Assembly (NCBI GenBank): GCA_965263305.1
Contig: OZ253666.1
Location: 2,294,001-2,358,000, forward strand
Source: MED-G105 sp965263305
GTDB lineage: Bacteria > Pseudomonadota > Alphaproteobacteria > Caulobacterales > Parvularculaceae
DNA: 64,000 nt
Reading direction: 5' to 3'
Below the pieces are notes generated by a model, which saw only the letters and a program-made list of their open reading frames with translations, had not been told where the DNA came from and did no database searches. Numbering within the stretch: the stretch's first letter is position 1; each line of letters opens with the position of its first letter. Below are positions 25,563 through 34,809 of the stretch, in pieces. The position numbers were made by a program, and so were the translations under genes.

Positions 25563-26615
25563 TTAATATTCCCGCCGCAGAGCATTGAGAACCGCTAAGC
25601 GGGCTGTCACGGCGGTTGCAAGGCAAATGATGATCGGCACGGCTATCATGGGCAATAATAGGTCAATGTTCAGACCGAATTCGGGGAGGAAGTAAGCAGC
25701 CGCGCCGCGTGATCTCGCCCCGATTAGGGCGATGGCGACCGCGAGGAGGGCAAGGACAAGGCCCAAAAGGGCGCCCCTGAGGCCGATCGCAAAAAAGCGC
25801 CGTTGCACCTGGGCCGCGATGAAATCATCGGTCGCGCCAATCAGATGAAGTAGGGACACAACATCAGCATTCGCGGCAAGTCCCGCCCGCGCGGCAAAGG
25901 CGGCGACGGCGCAGGCCGCCCCCAGCACCAGGGCGAAAACGCCAAAGGCCAACATTTGACCCGACTGAGCGGCGGAGGACAGAATTTCATTCCACGCGCC
26001 GTGATCATCCAGCGTCAGACCCGGTGAGGCCGCCTCCAAACGATCACGTAAAGCGTCAACACGCTCGCGCATGCCGGGCTCGGCTTTGATATCGATCAGG
26101 GCGGGAACATTTAAGTAAGTGTCCGCGTTCTCGCCGAGCCATGGTTCTAAAAGGCCCGCGGCCTCGGCTGAGGTAATGACGCGATACTCCAACACGCCGG
26201 GCGTTGTATCTAAAACGTCCCTGGCGAGCGATGTCCGCTCTTCGATCTCGGCCGTATCAACGCCCTTCACCTGGACGGTGAGGGAGGCGGCAAGCTCCGC
26301 CGCCCAATCGTCGGCGGCGAGACGAACCAACAAAAATGCAGCGAGCGCTAAGGCAGCAAGCGCCGAGATGACCGCGATGACAGCGGTAAGAGAGCCGCCC
26401 CCGGCACCCGCTTCCGGCAGAAGGGGCGCTTTGCGAAACCGTTTCAGGCGCGGGCCATCATGTGGCTCTGCGGTAATCCCGTCGTCTTCGGCTTCCTCGT
26501 CTTCCGGCAGCGGTTCGCCGGCGAGAGCCGCGTCGCGTGATCGTCGCGCCCTGGCGGCATTGCGCGCTTCGGGCGTGTGGGGTGAAATTATAGGAGGCTC
26601 TTTAATGGTGTTCAC
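25563..26615 (-). CDS. ftsX: Cell division protein FtsX
   Basis: A 350-residue FtsX-type permease. An N-terminal cytoplasmic extension of about 80 charged residues precedes TM1 (LTAVIAVISALAALALAAFLL). The periplasmic loop (about residues 110-215) includes ITSAEAAGLLEPWLGE, and three further TMs follow. With FtsE it forms a divisome complex that activates peptidoglycan hydrolases rather than transporting a substrate. Its ATG overlaps the ftsE stop (26612-26615). In many alphaproteobacteria ydcF and plsC follow directly; here they are displaced by 6.6 kb. Confidence 0.93.
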   Translation of the reverse strand: MNTIKEPPIISPHTPEARNAARARRSRDAALAGEPLPEDEEAEDDGITAEPHDGPRLKRFRKAPLLPEAGAGGGSLTAVIAVISALAALALAAFLLVRLAADDWAAELAASLTVQVKGVDTAEIEERTSLARDVLDTTPGVLEYRVITSAEAAGLLEPWLGENADTYLNVPALIDIKAEPGMRERVDALRDRLEAASPGLTLDDHGAWNEILSSAAQSGQMLAFGVFALVLGAACAVAAFAARAGLAANADVVSLLHLIGATDDFIAAQVQRRFFAIGLRGALLGLVLALLAVAIALIGARSRGAAAYFLPEFGLNIDLLLPMIAVPIIICLATAVTARLAVLNALRREY

Positions 26616-27442
26616 GCGTCCGCCTCGCGATGTCCGCCGTCGACTATTTTTGCGCCCGAATCACTTTGCCGGTTAGCGCCTGAGGCGGTCGCTGTCGGAC
26701 CCTGTTTGTCTTCATTTTTTATCGAATTTTTTGCCTGCTGCTTTTTTGCGCCGAGGCCGGGACGGCGCCCTTTGGGCGTGTTTTGGGCGCCAACAAGCTT
26801 GCCATCGTCGAGGCGGATTTCCTGTTTGCCCAGGCTCTTGACCAGATGAAGATCGTGAGTGGCGACGATCACAGCCGCACCCAATTTGTTTAACTCTATG
26901 AAAAGTTTCATAATTTTCTCGCCCATCTCCGGGTCGACATTGCCTGTCGGCTCGTCGGCCAAGATGAGGTCGGGTTTGGAGACAAGAGCGCGCGCCAGGG
27001 CGACCCGTTGTTTTTCGCCGCCTGAAAGCGTGTCCGGCAGGGCGTTCAAGCGGTGGCCGAGACCCACCCAGTTTAAGAGTTCGCTTACATCTTCGCGATA
27101 GTGATTTTGGTTAACGCCCGCGACGCGCATGGGCAGAGCCACATTTTCGAAGGCGGTCAGGTGAGAAAGCAGTCGAAATTCTTGGAAAACAACGCCGATC
27201 CGGCGCCGCAAGGCGGGCAACGCGTCGCGCGAGGCGTCCGTCACGTCCTCGTCAAACAGGCGCATGCGACCACGGGTCGGTTTATGGGCGAGGTAAATCA
27301 GCTTCATCAGCGAGGTTTTTCCCGCGCCCGACGGGCCCGTGAGGAAACGAAACTCACCGGCGCCGAGGGAAAAGTTAAGATCCCGCAGCACTTCTGTTTC
27401 CTGGTCGTAGGCGAGGCCGACATTCTCGAAATCGACAATCAT
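26612..27442 (-). CDS. ftsE: Cell division ATP-binding protein FtsE
   Basis: An ABC ATPase of the FtsE family, 276 residues from the preferred ATG at 27442 (MIVDFENVGLAYDQ); the frame is open to 27490 without a better site. Walker A GPSGAGKTS, signature LSGGEKQRVALARALV, Walker B LILADEPTGNVD and VATHDLH are all intact. After residue 220 there is a charged Lys/Gln/Gly-rich tail of about 50 residues that standard FtsE (around 220 residues) lacks, probably disordered. It is coupled to ftsX and divergent from the zinc-ribbon gene. Confidence 0.94.
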   Translation of the reverse strand: MIVDFENVGLAYDQETEVLRDLNFSLGAGEFRFLTGPSGAGKTSLMKLIYLAHKPTRGRMRLFDEDVTDASRDALPALRRRIGVVFQEFRLLSHLTAFENVALPMRVAGVNQNHYREDVSELLNWVGLGHRLNALPDTLSGGEKQRVALARALVSKPDLILADEPTGNVDPEMGEKIMKLFIELNKLGAAVIVATHDLHLVKSLGKQEIRLDDGKLVGAQNTPKGRRPGLGAKKQQAKNSIKNEDKQGPTATASGANRQSDSGAKIVDGGHREADA

Positions 27443-27633
27443 CAACGAGAAACCGTTTCCCAAAACACGATGAAAGGCCGCGCGCGGCACGCGCGGGGCA
27501 AGCGAACAACTTTAACAACACGATTCCTGAGATCAGAGCATCCCTCAGCTGATTCTACCAGCATTGCTTTCCCACGATGCGGTTTTGATGCGCGATGTTC
27601 ATTTAAACAGGAACACCAACAGATGAGCGCCGT

Positions 27634-29073
27634 ATGATTATTACCTGCCCGGCTTGTAAGACCCAATACGATGTGGATGTTCGCCGCTTCGAGCCCGATG
27701 GCCGGTCTGTGCGGTGTGCTGAGTGCAACGAAAGCTGGTTTGTACCGGCGCCCGAGCCGGTTGAGGCCTTACGTTCTCTTGATCTGCCAAAGAATAACGA
27801 CGCATCCAACGCCAAGCCGACATTTGGTAAAGCTGCGGAAAAGCGCGCAGAAGAACCCGCCATTCAAAGCGACCAGCAAGGGCAAGAAGCGGCGGTAGAC
27901 ACCGAAAAATCAGCGGATGTCGGAACAGCGCGCTTTCGCTTTGGGGATGACTCAACCATCGTATCAGAACCTGTGGTGCAACAGGCGTCTGTCTCGATAG
28001 AAGCGGATGATGAGCCCGAAGAAGATCCGCTCTTTGCCCCGCCGCCTCGATCCGCGGCCGCCAGCCCACAAAAGAGATCAAAAGACGAGACCTCAACAGC
28101 GGCGCGTGATGATATCGCGGATGATCATCCAGTATCGGATGAAGACGCGACCCACCGGTCCGACAAGGCAGCGGCCCGCGCAGAAGAAAACCCAGACGGC
28201 GAAGGCGCGTGGGTTTATGACGCGGAGGAAGATCGTCTCGTATTTCGCCGCCACAATCCGTCGCCAGCAAACGCGCCTGAGGAGGCTGCGTCACCTGCGT
28301 CAGAGGTTTCTGACGGCGACCGATTCGGCGCGCAGGCGCAGAGCAGCGCCAATAGGGTGGTGGACGCCGATTTCGAAGATTTAGGGCGCGCCGACGATAT
28401 TGATTTGGCCCAAGAGCGCCAGCGTGATCGCCAAGGCCCTCGTCTGCGTGATGAACGTCGCCGCTCAACAGCGTTGGCCCGTATCGAAGACCTCGACCCC
28501 ATCGCAGAGCGGGTCTTTAATGATGAGTTTTTCGCCGCCTTGCGCGTCCAACCGCGCGAACTTGAACGGGCGTTGCGCAAAGCGCGCCGACGCGCCGAAG
28601 CGCGGGACAAAAATCGGATGACCCCGATGAAAGCCCTTGGGTGGTCCGCCTGGGCGGGGGTCGTCGCGGCGACGCTTTTCGTGTCGCTGTCCTACAAGGA
28701 CAAAATTATTTCGCTCTTCCCAAGCGCCGCGACCGCCTATGAGGCTGTTGGTCTAGAAACAATTGCGACCGGGTTGACCATCGCCGATGTGACGCACCGT
28801 GTCGCGATGTCGACCCAAGGGCCCGTGATTGAAATCACCGGGCGGTTGAAGAACGACACACCTGGCGTGTTAACAGCGCCCTTGTTGCAGGCGGAAGCGT
28901 TGGACGCCGATGGAGGCCTGCTCTCCCGGTGGACATTCGCCGCAAAAGCTGAGGAAGTGCCAAGCGGCGCTGTGGTGGACTTCGTGACGCGCGCGCCCGC
29001 CCCTGATGGCGTCAGCGAAGTGGCGCTGACCTTTGCGCCGGCCGAGGGTATTACGGTTTCTATCGCTCAGTAA
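27634..29073 (+). CDS. MJ0042-type zinc-ribbon / DUF3426 membrane protein
   Basis: A 479-residue protein. Residues 1-35 form a zinc ribbon of the MJ0042 type (CPAC at 5-8, CAEC at 28-31). A long acidic, low-complexity stretch reaches about residue 320, then one TM (LGWSAWAGVVAATLFVSLSY, about 335-355). The C-terminal periplasmic domain resembles DUF3426 (VIEITGRLKNDTPGVLTAP, then LDADGGLLSRWTF). This family sits next to ftsE in many alphaproteobacteria, as here, where it is divergent. The function is unknown; a role at the division or envelope interface is inferred from linkage only. Confidence 0.88.
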   Translation: MIITCPACKTQYDVDVRRFEPDGRSVRCAECNESWFVPAPEPVEALRSLDLPKNNDASNAKPTFGKAAEKRAEEPAIQSDQQGQEAAVDTEKSADVGTARFRFGDDSTIVSEPVVQQASVSIEADDEPEEDPLFAPPPRSAAASPQKRSKDETSTAARDDIADDHPVSDEDATHRSDKAAARAEENPDGEGAWVYDAEEDRLVFRRHNPSPANAPEEAASPASEVSDGDRFGAQAQSSANRVVDADFEDLGRADDIDLAQERQRDRQGPRLRDERRRSTALARIEDLDPIAERVFNDEFFAALRVQPRELERALRKARRRAEARDKNRMTPMKALGWSAWAGVVAATLFVSLSYKDKIISLFPSAATAYEAVGLETIATGLTIADVTHRVAMSTQGPVIEITGRLKNDTPGVLTAPLLQAEALDADGGLLSRWTFAAKAEEVPSGAVVDFVTRAPAPDGVSEVALTFAPAEGITVSIAQ

Positions 29074-29192
29074 AAAGTTAGCTCTGTATACAATTCGATA
29101 AACGATTATCGACTGGGCGCTTGATCGCGTAGCCTATTCAATCTTAACCCCTTTGTTGCTATATTCCCTTGACGCAATTGTGGGGAGAGAAA

Positions 29193-30503
29193 ATGACAAT
29201 TGGCTACGATCCTGATTTTATTGGCGACGGCCTGCATGTTCCACTGCCGACCTTCGATCGGTCGTTAGGGCGGTCGGTCTTACGCAAGCCCGGTGTTCTG
29301 CGGCGCGGGATTTACTCCGACCATCTTCATTATACGATCGTAATGAACCGCCATACGAAGCAGTTGATTTATTCCGCTTTCAACATGGATCAAACGCAGC
29401 TGCGCCCCCTTGGATCGAAAAAGGGGAAGAAGACTTGGACGAAGGACCGGGACATCGGCGCCGAGAACCAATTGGGGAATGAGTTTTACGCGGATCGCGA
29501 AAATCGGGCGGGTCAGAAAATTTCGAACCCTTATGATCGCGGTCATATGGTCATGCGGCACAATGCGATGTGGGGCCCGACGGATACGATCGCCGATAAA
29601 GCGGGGAAGGCGACGTTCATTTACGCCAATGCGTCGCTACAGCATGAAAATCTGAACAGGGACGAATGGCGCGCGCTGGAAGAAGATATCGTGCGCGCCT
29701 TCAGCGATGACGCCAATGGCCGTTTGAGCGTTTTCACGGGCCCAATTTATGGCGATCTAGATCGCAGCGTCTTTTTATCGGAAGCGAAATCCGCCCGGGT
29801 GCCTTCCGGGTTTTTTAAAGTCATTTGCTATCGGGAGAAAACTGACAACGCGGCGGTAAAGCTGGGCGTGAAAGCATTCGCCATCTTCCAAGATGAGCGA
29901 GTTTTACGCGATCGCAAAGGCGCCGCGACGGTGAAAACCGACCGGCGGTATCAGGTCACCATCAGTGAGCTGCAAAATATGACGGGCATTAATTTCGGAG
30001 AAGAGTTGTATCAACGAAATCCGCTTTTTTATCACAATCGGCCGCGGCGCAACCGGATTTACAATGTCTCGAGAGCACCGGAGCGCATTCCTATTGGCGC
30101 GATCACGGATGTCGTCGAACGAAGCGTTGATGAACGATCTCAAATGGAGAAGCTTGCGGAACGACGTATCGTGATCAATGCTGCGATGATTAACCCCGTT
30201 GGCGATGAACGAAAAGGCGAATGGATATCCCTTTACAACCGGGGTGACCAGAAAATCCGGTTAAAAAACTGGCGTCTCGTCGACGGCGAGGGGCGCGAGG
30301 CGGAGGTTAACGGTGAAATTGAAACCGGCGACGCCTTACGATTGCATGGCGCGGGTAAGGGTAAAATTCAGCTCGCGAACAAAGGCGGAAGTCTCATTCT
30401 CTATGATCATTATGATTGCATCATTGATCACGTCACATGGTCGGCCCACGATTTAGCGCGTATTTCTGAAGGTATGGCGTATCTGTTTGAGCGTGGGCAG
30501 TAA
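29193..30503 (+). CDS. DNA/RNA non-specific endonuclease with lamin-tail domain
   Basis: A 436-residue protein with two domains. Residues about 30-290 are a beta-beta-alpha-metal nuclease of the NUC1/EndoG/Serratia type: NPYDRGHMVMR carries the DRGH motif (residues 115-118, catalytic His118), and ANASLQHENLNRDEWRALE holds the metal-binding Asn. Residues about 325-430 match a lamin-tail (LTD) Ig-like fold (EWISLYNRGDQKIRLKNWRL, then DALRLHGAGKGKIQL). Most such nucleases are secreted, but no signal peptide is visible here. The ATG at 29193 follows GGGGAGAG; 29169 is an unlikely earlier start. It stands between the zinc-ribbon gene and hpt. Confidence 0.88.
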   Translation: MTIGYDPDFIGDGLHVPLPTFDRSLGRSVLRKPGVLRRGIYSDHLHYTIVMNRHTKQLIYSAFNMDQTQLRPLGSKKGKKTWTKDRDIGAENQLGNEFYADRENRAGQKISNPYDRGHMVMRHNAMWGPTDTIADKAGKATFIYANASLQHENLNRDEWRALEEDIVRAFSDDANGRLSVFTGPIYGDLDRSVFLSEAKSARVPSGFFKVICYREKTDNAAVKLGVKAFAIFQDERVLRDRKGAATVKTDRRYQVTISELQNMTGINFGEELYQRNPLFYHNRPRRNRIYNVSRAPERIPIGAITDVVERSVDERSQMEKLAERRIVINAAMINPVGDERKGEWISLYNRGDQKIRLKNWRLVDGEGREAEVNGEIETGDALRLHGAGKGKIQLANKGGSLILYDHYDCIIDHVTWSAHDLARISEGMAYLFERGQ

Positions 30504-30587
30504 CCCTACTACTCCTCTGGTCGCGCCTCGGGTTCCGCCGCGCACCATACTAGGCTTCTTGCTCGAATTACTCTAAGGCGATGGCCC

Positions 30588-31100
30588 ATGAAAACGCTTT
30601 ACGATGAACCCACCGTCGCTACGCGCATTGACGCGATCGCTTCAGACATTGCGCGGGATATGCCCCACAATTTGTTGATGGCGCCCGTGCTGACCGGCGC
30701 GTTTATTTTTGCGGCGGATTTACTGCGGTCGTTACAGAAAATTGGACACGATCCGTATGTGGATTTTGTCCAATTGTCCTCCTATGGCGGGGCACGGGCG
30801 TCGAGCGGCGTTGTAAAACTGCTAAAGGATTTCTCCGTCGATCTCGCTGGACGCTCTGTCCTGATTGTTGATGACGTGTTGGACACGGGTCGTTCCCTCC
30901 ATTTTGCGAAGGAAATGGTGCTGGATAAAGGCGCAAAGGAAGCAAAAGTTTGCGTGCTCGTGCGCAAGGCGACGGGCAGAAGCGCCGATATTGAGGCTGA
31001 TTATATCGGGTTTGAAGCCGCCGCAGAGGATTTCCTCGTGGGATACGGCATGGATGATGATGGTCGAAAACGCGGCGTGCCGTTCATTGGCGCTCTGTAA
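30588..31100 (+). CDS. hpt: Hypoxanthine phosphoribosyltransferase
   Basis: A 170-residue purine-salvage enzyme that converts hypoxanthine (and guanine) with PRPP to IMP/GMP in the cytoplasm. The PRPP-binding motif VLIVDDVLDTGRSL is intact; VDFVQLSSYGGA is the flexible loop and ADYIGFEAAAEDFLVGYGMD the C-terminal base-binding region. A standard AAGG element precedes the ATG. Its linkage to the zinc-ribbon/ftsE group is common in alphaproteobacteria, although here a nuclease gene intervenes. Confidence 0.93.
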   Translation: MKTLYDEPTVATRIDAIASDIARDMPHNLLMAPVLTGAFIFAADLLRSLQKIGHDPYVDFVQLSSYGGARASSGVVKLLKDFSVDLAGRSVLIVDDVLDTGRSLHFAKEMVLDKGAKEAKVCVLVRKATGRSADIEADYIGFEAAAEDFLVGYGMDDDGRKRGVPFIGAL

Positions 31101-31164
31101 GCGTTGTTTTTGAACGCCCACATAGCCCGCAATGCAATTGAATGATTGCCGTCCTTAGAATTGG

Positions 31165-31506
31165 TTAGAAGTCGTTCTCATTGCCGAGAACAACGCCGCC
31201 GTAATCGCGGTCGCGCCGCTCTTCCGGATCGCCGCATTCTAAAAAGCCCTGACGCCACCCGGCCCTATAAGCTTTGTCGTTGTCGAACAGATAGGCGTCG
31301 CGCTCGCGCTTGGTTGAGAAGCTTTTATCTGTTTCGCGCCCCGTGATGCAGCCGTCGGCGAAGCCTCGGGTGAAATTCGGCTCTTCCGCCAACAGGCGGG
31401 TTTCGGCCGAGGTCGCGCAGCCCGCCACACCCAACACAATGCCGAAGAGTAGCGCGATACCGCCGAGGCGGGGCTGATGGCTTTTACGGAAAATGGTGGA
31501 AAACAT
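31165..31506 (-). CDS. Small alphaproteobacterial lipoprotein, unknown function
   Basis: A 113-residue lipoprotein with lipobox VAGC (GIVLGVAGCATSAE). The mature part contains FTRGFADGCITGRETD and AYRAGWRQGFLECGD, two G-(F/W)-x-x-G-(F/C) segments with Cys residues that may pair. It resembles a widespread uncharacterised small lipoprotein type in alphaproteobacteria. The frame extends to 31623, but the ATG at 31506 has AGAAGG upstream and gives a proper signal peptide. It is convergent with hpt. Confidence 0.78.
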   Translation of the reverse strand: MFSTIFRKSHQPRLGGIALLFGIVLGVAGCATSAETRLLAEEPNFTRGFADGCITGRETDKSFSTKRERDAYLFDNDKAYRAGWRQGFLECGDPEERRDRDYGGVVLGNENDF

Positions 31507-31777
31507 AGCGCCCTTCTTAATAGCCTGCGGCCCGCCCAAGGTGAAACTGAGAAAACGGTATTTACCTTCCATAAACGCTTTACGGGGGCGGGGGAATGCG
31601 CTCAGCGCATGAAAAGTGCGCAAGGCGCCGAAAAGCCACGGTTGACGGCGCCATCCGGCGAATTACGCCGCTTAATCAATCGTAGCGCTGGCTTTGAAAC
31701 CGTCTGGAAAGCCTCCGTTAAGGGTGATGTTGCTACAAACGGGTATCGTTCACAATAATTCAATCACGGGAAGACCC

Positions 31778-32935
31778 ATGGAAATGCTTGACGCCGACCT
31801 CTCAGAAGACGGCCAGCTAGAGGCGGCTGGGGAGCCGGACGTCGCTGCGCAACAACGCACACTGGTCGTCCGCAAGCTTTGCGATATTGTTGTCCTCTCG
31901 GCGTCTCGAATCTCTTCGAATGAACGATCGCTGGCGGCTGATGTGCTCATTCAAATGCTCGATCGCGTGCCAACGGATATACGTCGTGAGGTTGCAGAGC
32001 GCGCCGCTCAAATTCCCGAAGCGCCCACACCTCTCCTGAGCGCGCTCATGATGGATGAGCCAGAAATCGCGCTGCCGGTGATAAAAAATTCCGACAAGCT
32101 GCCGGCGTCTTTGCTTTGTGACGTCGCCCAGAATGGAACCGTCACTCACCGCGACGCGATTGCGCGCCGGCCGGATCTAACCAGTGCGGTGGCCGATGCC
32201 CTTGTGGAGGCCGCCGAACCGGAAGTCTTGAAGGTCTTGCTGCGACGCGATGAATGTGAGTTGTCCACGCTCGCGATCGATAAGCTTGTTGCGCGCGCCG
32301 TCAGTGATACCGAGATGCAGCTATTGCTGTTGAAGCGGCGAGAATTGGAACCGTCCCACGGTTTTTTGATGTTCTGGTGGCTTGATGCTGAACGGCGTCG
32401 CCGCGTTTTGTCCCGGTTCGCAATGAACCGCTCCATCATTCAAGACGCGTTGGAAGACCTCTACGCGCCAGTATTTCGGGAGCCGGGCGGCGACCCATTG
32501 GTGAAGCAAATCCTTGTGATGTTGGAGCGTCGCCATCGCCCGCGCGGTCTAAACGGCGAACCGGTGTCAATGGACGTTGTGATCCGTACGTTGAAAGCGG
32601 CGCGGAAGTACCCGGCCCAAGAAATTGTCGACGCCATCGGCATGATCGCGGGCACAAGCCGTGAATTGGCGGCGCGCATTCTGCGCGACCCAGGTGTCGA
32701 ACCCTTTGCCGTGATGTGTAAAGGCTTAGGCGTTCCGCGCGAGGTGTTCTTTGAAATCATCAGTCATCAAGATGCGGACATTCCGCTTAGCGAAGAACGC
32801 GCAGAGCAAGTTTTAGAAGTATTTGATGCGATCGCGCGCGATTTTGCTCGCGCTGTCCTGCGGTATTGGGACTGGGACGGGAATCCGCGCATTGCGAATA
32901 TGATCCACCTGTTGGGGCTCAGCGAAGAACTATAG
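31778..32935 (+). CDS. DUF2336 domain protein
   Basis: A 385-residue, entirely helical cytoplasmic protein of the alphaproteobacterial DUF2336 family, recognisable by VRKLCDIVVLSASRISSNER near the start, repeated HEAT-like helices with H-RDAIARRPDLTSAVADALV, and a hydrophobic middle segment. HEAT-like arrays serve protein binding; no enzyme activity is expected. The frame opens at 31694, but the ATG at 31778 follows GGGAAG. A probable terminator follows at 32978-33011. Confidence 0.82.
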   Translation: MEMLDADLSEDGQLEAAGEPDVAAQQRTLVVRKLCDIVVLSASRISSNERSLAADVLIQMLDRVPTDIRREVAERAAQIPEAPTPLLSALMMDEPEIALPVIKNSDKLPASLLCDVAQNGTVTHRDAIARRPDLTSAVADALVEAAEPEVLKVLLRRDECELSTLAIDKLVARAVSDTEMQLLLLKRRELEPSHGFLMFWWLDAERRRRVLSRFAMNRSIIQDALEDLYAPVFREPGGDPLVKQILVMLERRHRPRGLNGEPVSMDVVIRTLKAARKYPAQEIVDAIGMIAGTSRELAARILRDPGVEPFAVMCKGLGVPREVFFEIISHQDADIPLSEERAEQVLEVFDAIARDFARAVLRYWDWDGNPRIANMIHLLGLSEEL

Positions 32936-32977
32936 GCGCCAATTCCATGCGACCCATTTTAGGGCGACCCAATTCTA

Positions 32978-33011
32978 GGCGGTGACGGGTGCGTCGCGCC
33001 TGTTCTTTTTT
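32978..33011 (+). terminator. Probable intrinsic terminator after the DUF2336 gene
   Basis: An imperfect stem: GGCG (32978-32981) with CGCC (32997-33000), a small internal loop, then GACG with CGTC around a GGTG loop. TGTTCTTTTTT follows. It starts 43 bases past the stop codon. Confidence 0.5.
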
Positions 33012-33155
33012 GGCTTAACCCATTGTTGAAACCGGCCGGCGCAATTTATCGTTATAAACGAGATGGAAACGCTTTTCCGGTAGACATCGTTTAGCGTTGA
33101 CGATGGCTTTGCGTATCTAGGTCGTTGTTGACGCTTTTTTTTTGGGCGACACCTT

Positions 33156-33926
33156 ATGCCGTATAAAATACTGCGCGCCGATTGTGTTGTTGAAACCATC
33201 AGTAATCTTCATCTGCGTATTGTTGAACGCTTCCCCGACGCCAGTCTCGCCGGGGTGGCGGCGGAGTTGTTAGAGACGGCTGAACGTTGCGCGGCGGAAG
33301 CAAAAAGGCTCCGCGAACCGGCAATGCCAATCCGCCTTTCCGTTTACGGCATTTGGATTTTTGGCGCTTTCGCCGCCCTATGGATTGCGGCGAGCCTGCA
33401 CTATGAAGGGTTCGACGGCGAGGCGACGACCTTCGTTCAGTTTTTGGAACCCGCGATGAACCTGGCGGTGTTGATCGGCATTGGCGTTCTCACCCTTGGC
33501 CGCATGGAGCAGGGGTGGAAGCGGGCGCGGGCTTTTGACTACCTCCATGAACTACGCTCGTTTTTGCATGTCGTTGATATGCACCAGCTCACGAAAGACC
33601 CGAATCGTCCGGCGTTGCGGTTAGCCGATACGCTTCACTCGCCGCGACAGCGTCTCCATGGCGCATTGCTGGAGCGATATTTCGACTATTGCAGCGAGAT
33701 GGCGTCGCTGACGGGAAAACTCGCCGCCCTATTGGCGCAAAGCACGCGAGATACTGAGGTAACGGTTGCTGCTAGCGACATTGAACAACTTGCCAATGGC
33801 CTTTCTCGCAAGATTTGGCAAAAAATTATGGTCATGGATCGCGAGTACGCAGACCCTGATTTAGAGTCATTACAGGGTTCGACAGAGGCCGCGCCGTCCG
33901 ACGAAACGCCGTCTGTTGGCGCCTGA
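33156..33926 (+). CDS. Two-TM protein of unknown function
   Basis: A 256-residue protein not assigned to a known family. Residues about 62-81 and 96-114 are two TM helices separated by a short acidic loop. The N-terminal 55 residues are helical and cytoplasmic, as is the long C-terminal helical region (residues 120-235, with HELRSFLHVVDMHQLTKD and YFDYCSEMASLTGKLAALLA, likely coiled coil). The acidic tail looks disordered. No clear ribosome binding site precedes the ATG. It lies 164 bases upstream of the ParA-type gene on the same strand; a shared role is possible but not shown. Confidence 0.72.
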   Translation: MPYKILRADCVVETISNLHLRIVERFPDASLAGVAAELLETAERCAAEAKRLREPAMPIRLSVYGIWIFGAFAALWIAASLHYEGFDGEATTFVQFLEPAMNLAVLIGIGVLTLGRMEQGWKRARAFDYLHELRSFLHVVDMHQLTKDPNRPALRLADTLHSPRQRLHGALLERYFDYCSEMASLTGKLAALLAQSTRDTEVTVAASDIEQLANGLSRKIWQKIMVMDREYADPDLESLQGSTEAAPSDETPSVGA

Positions 33927-34090
33927 GGGGTATCAGGGGCTCGGAAATTCCCTTGCATTTTCATTAAATTACGCCAGCGACGCACGCATGGTTTTAAGGT
34001 CCTACTGCTGAGAATAGAGAAATAACGGCAAGTCGTGGCGCCAGCGGTATTTGCAGCAGGGCGGCTCATGGAAACATCGGTCAGATAAAA

Positions 34091-34807
34091 ATGGCGGGGT
34101 CGATGCGGGTTTTAGTTTTTGCGTCTCAAAAGGGCGGTTCGGGTAAGACGACCCTTGCAGGGCATACGGCGGTTGAAGCAGAGCGACAGGGTGCCGGCCC
34201 GGTTGCGCTGATCGACACCGATCCCCAAGGCTCGTTGGCGAAATGGTGGAACCTTCGCCAAGCCTCGACACCGGCGTTTATTCAGTCTGTGTTTTCAAAT
34301 CTTTTTTATGACCTCAATCGCGCCCGTGATGAAGGCTATCGATTGGTTGTCATTGATACGCCCCCGGCGGTGACGAGGGCCATTTCCGAAGTGGTAGGCT
34401 TTGCCGATTTGGTAATCGCCCCAACCCGTCCGTCGCCCCATGATCTGAGGGCGGTAAAGCCAACCGTCGATATTGTGAATGGCCGCGGTAAGCAGTTAAT
34501 CTTTGTCGTGAATGCTGCAACGGCCCGGGCCCGTATCACCTCCGAAGCCGCCATCGCGCTTTCCCAGCATGGCACTGTCGCCCCAACTGTACTGCATCAT
34601 AGGGTGGATTTTGCTGCAAGTATGATTGATGGACGGACGGTTATGGAAATTGATCCGGTGTGCCGATCCGCACTAGAAATCAGCGAACTGTGGGCGTATA
34701 TCGAAAGTCGGCTAAAGCGTCTTGATGGCGAATACCGCGCCATGGAAGATTCCACGTCTTCGATGCAGGCCATGCAGGCGCGTGTCTTTGGCCGCAAGGC
34801 GATCTAG
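34091..34807 (+). CDS. ParA/MinD-family ATPase
   Basis: A 238-residue P-loop ATPase of the ParA type. Deviant Walker A KGGSGKTT (residues 14-21), switch I-like DTDPQGSLAKWW and Walker B LVVIDTPPAV are intact. Such proteins position DNA or protein cargoes by dynamic ATP-dependent nucleoid binding. No parB follows; instead a 51-codon ORF and a basic protein with an RHH-like end are coupled to it. It is therefore not the chromosomal parAB locus and is more likely an orphan positioning system. A start at codon 5 (34103, MRVLVFASQKGG) is also possible. Confidence 0.9.
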   Translation: MAGSMRVLVFASQKGGSGKTTLAGHTAVEAERQGAGPVALIDTDPQGSLAKWWNLRQASTPAFIQSVFSNLFYDLNRARDEGYRLVVIDTPPAVTRAISEVVGFADLVIAPTRPSPHDLRAVKPTVDIVNGRGKQLIFVVNAATARARITSEAAIALSQHGTVAPTVLHHRVDFAASMIDGRTVMEIDPVCRSALEISELWAYIESRLKRLDGEYRAMEDSTSSMQAMQARVFGRKAI

Positions 34808-34809
34808 CG

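Noticed and set aside
27641..28468. 275-codon minus-strand frame opposite the zinc-ribbon gene
   Set aside because: It is Pro/Arg/His-rich antisense translation of the low-complexity coding strand, while the plus-strand frame has clear zinc-ribbon and TM features.
32950..32980. Near direct repeat of GCGACCCA(A/T)TTTAGG type
   Set aside because: Two imperfect copies only, partly inside the terminator region; no wider repeat family is visible in the window.
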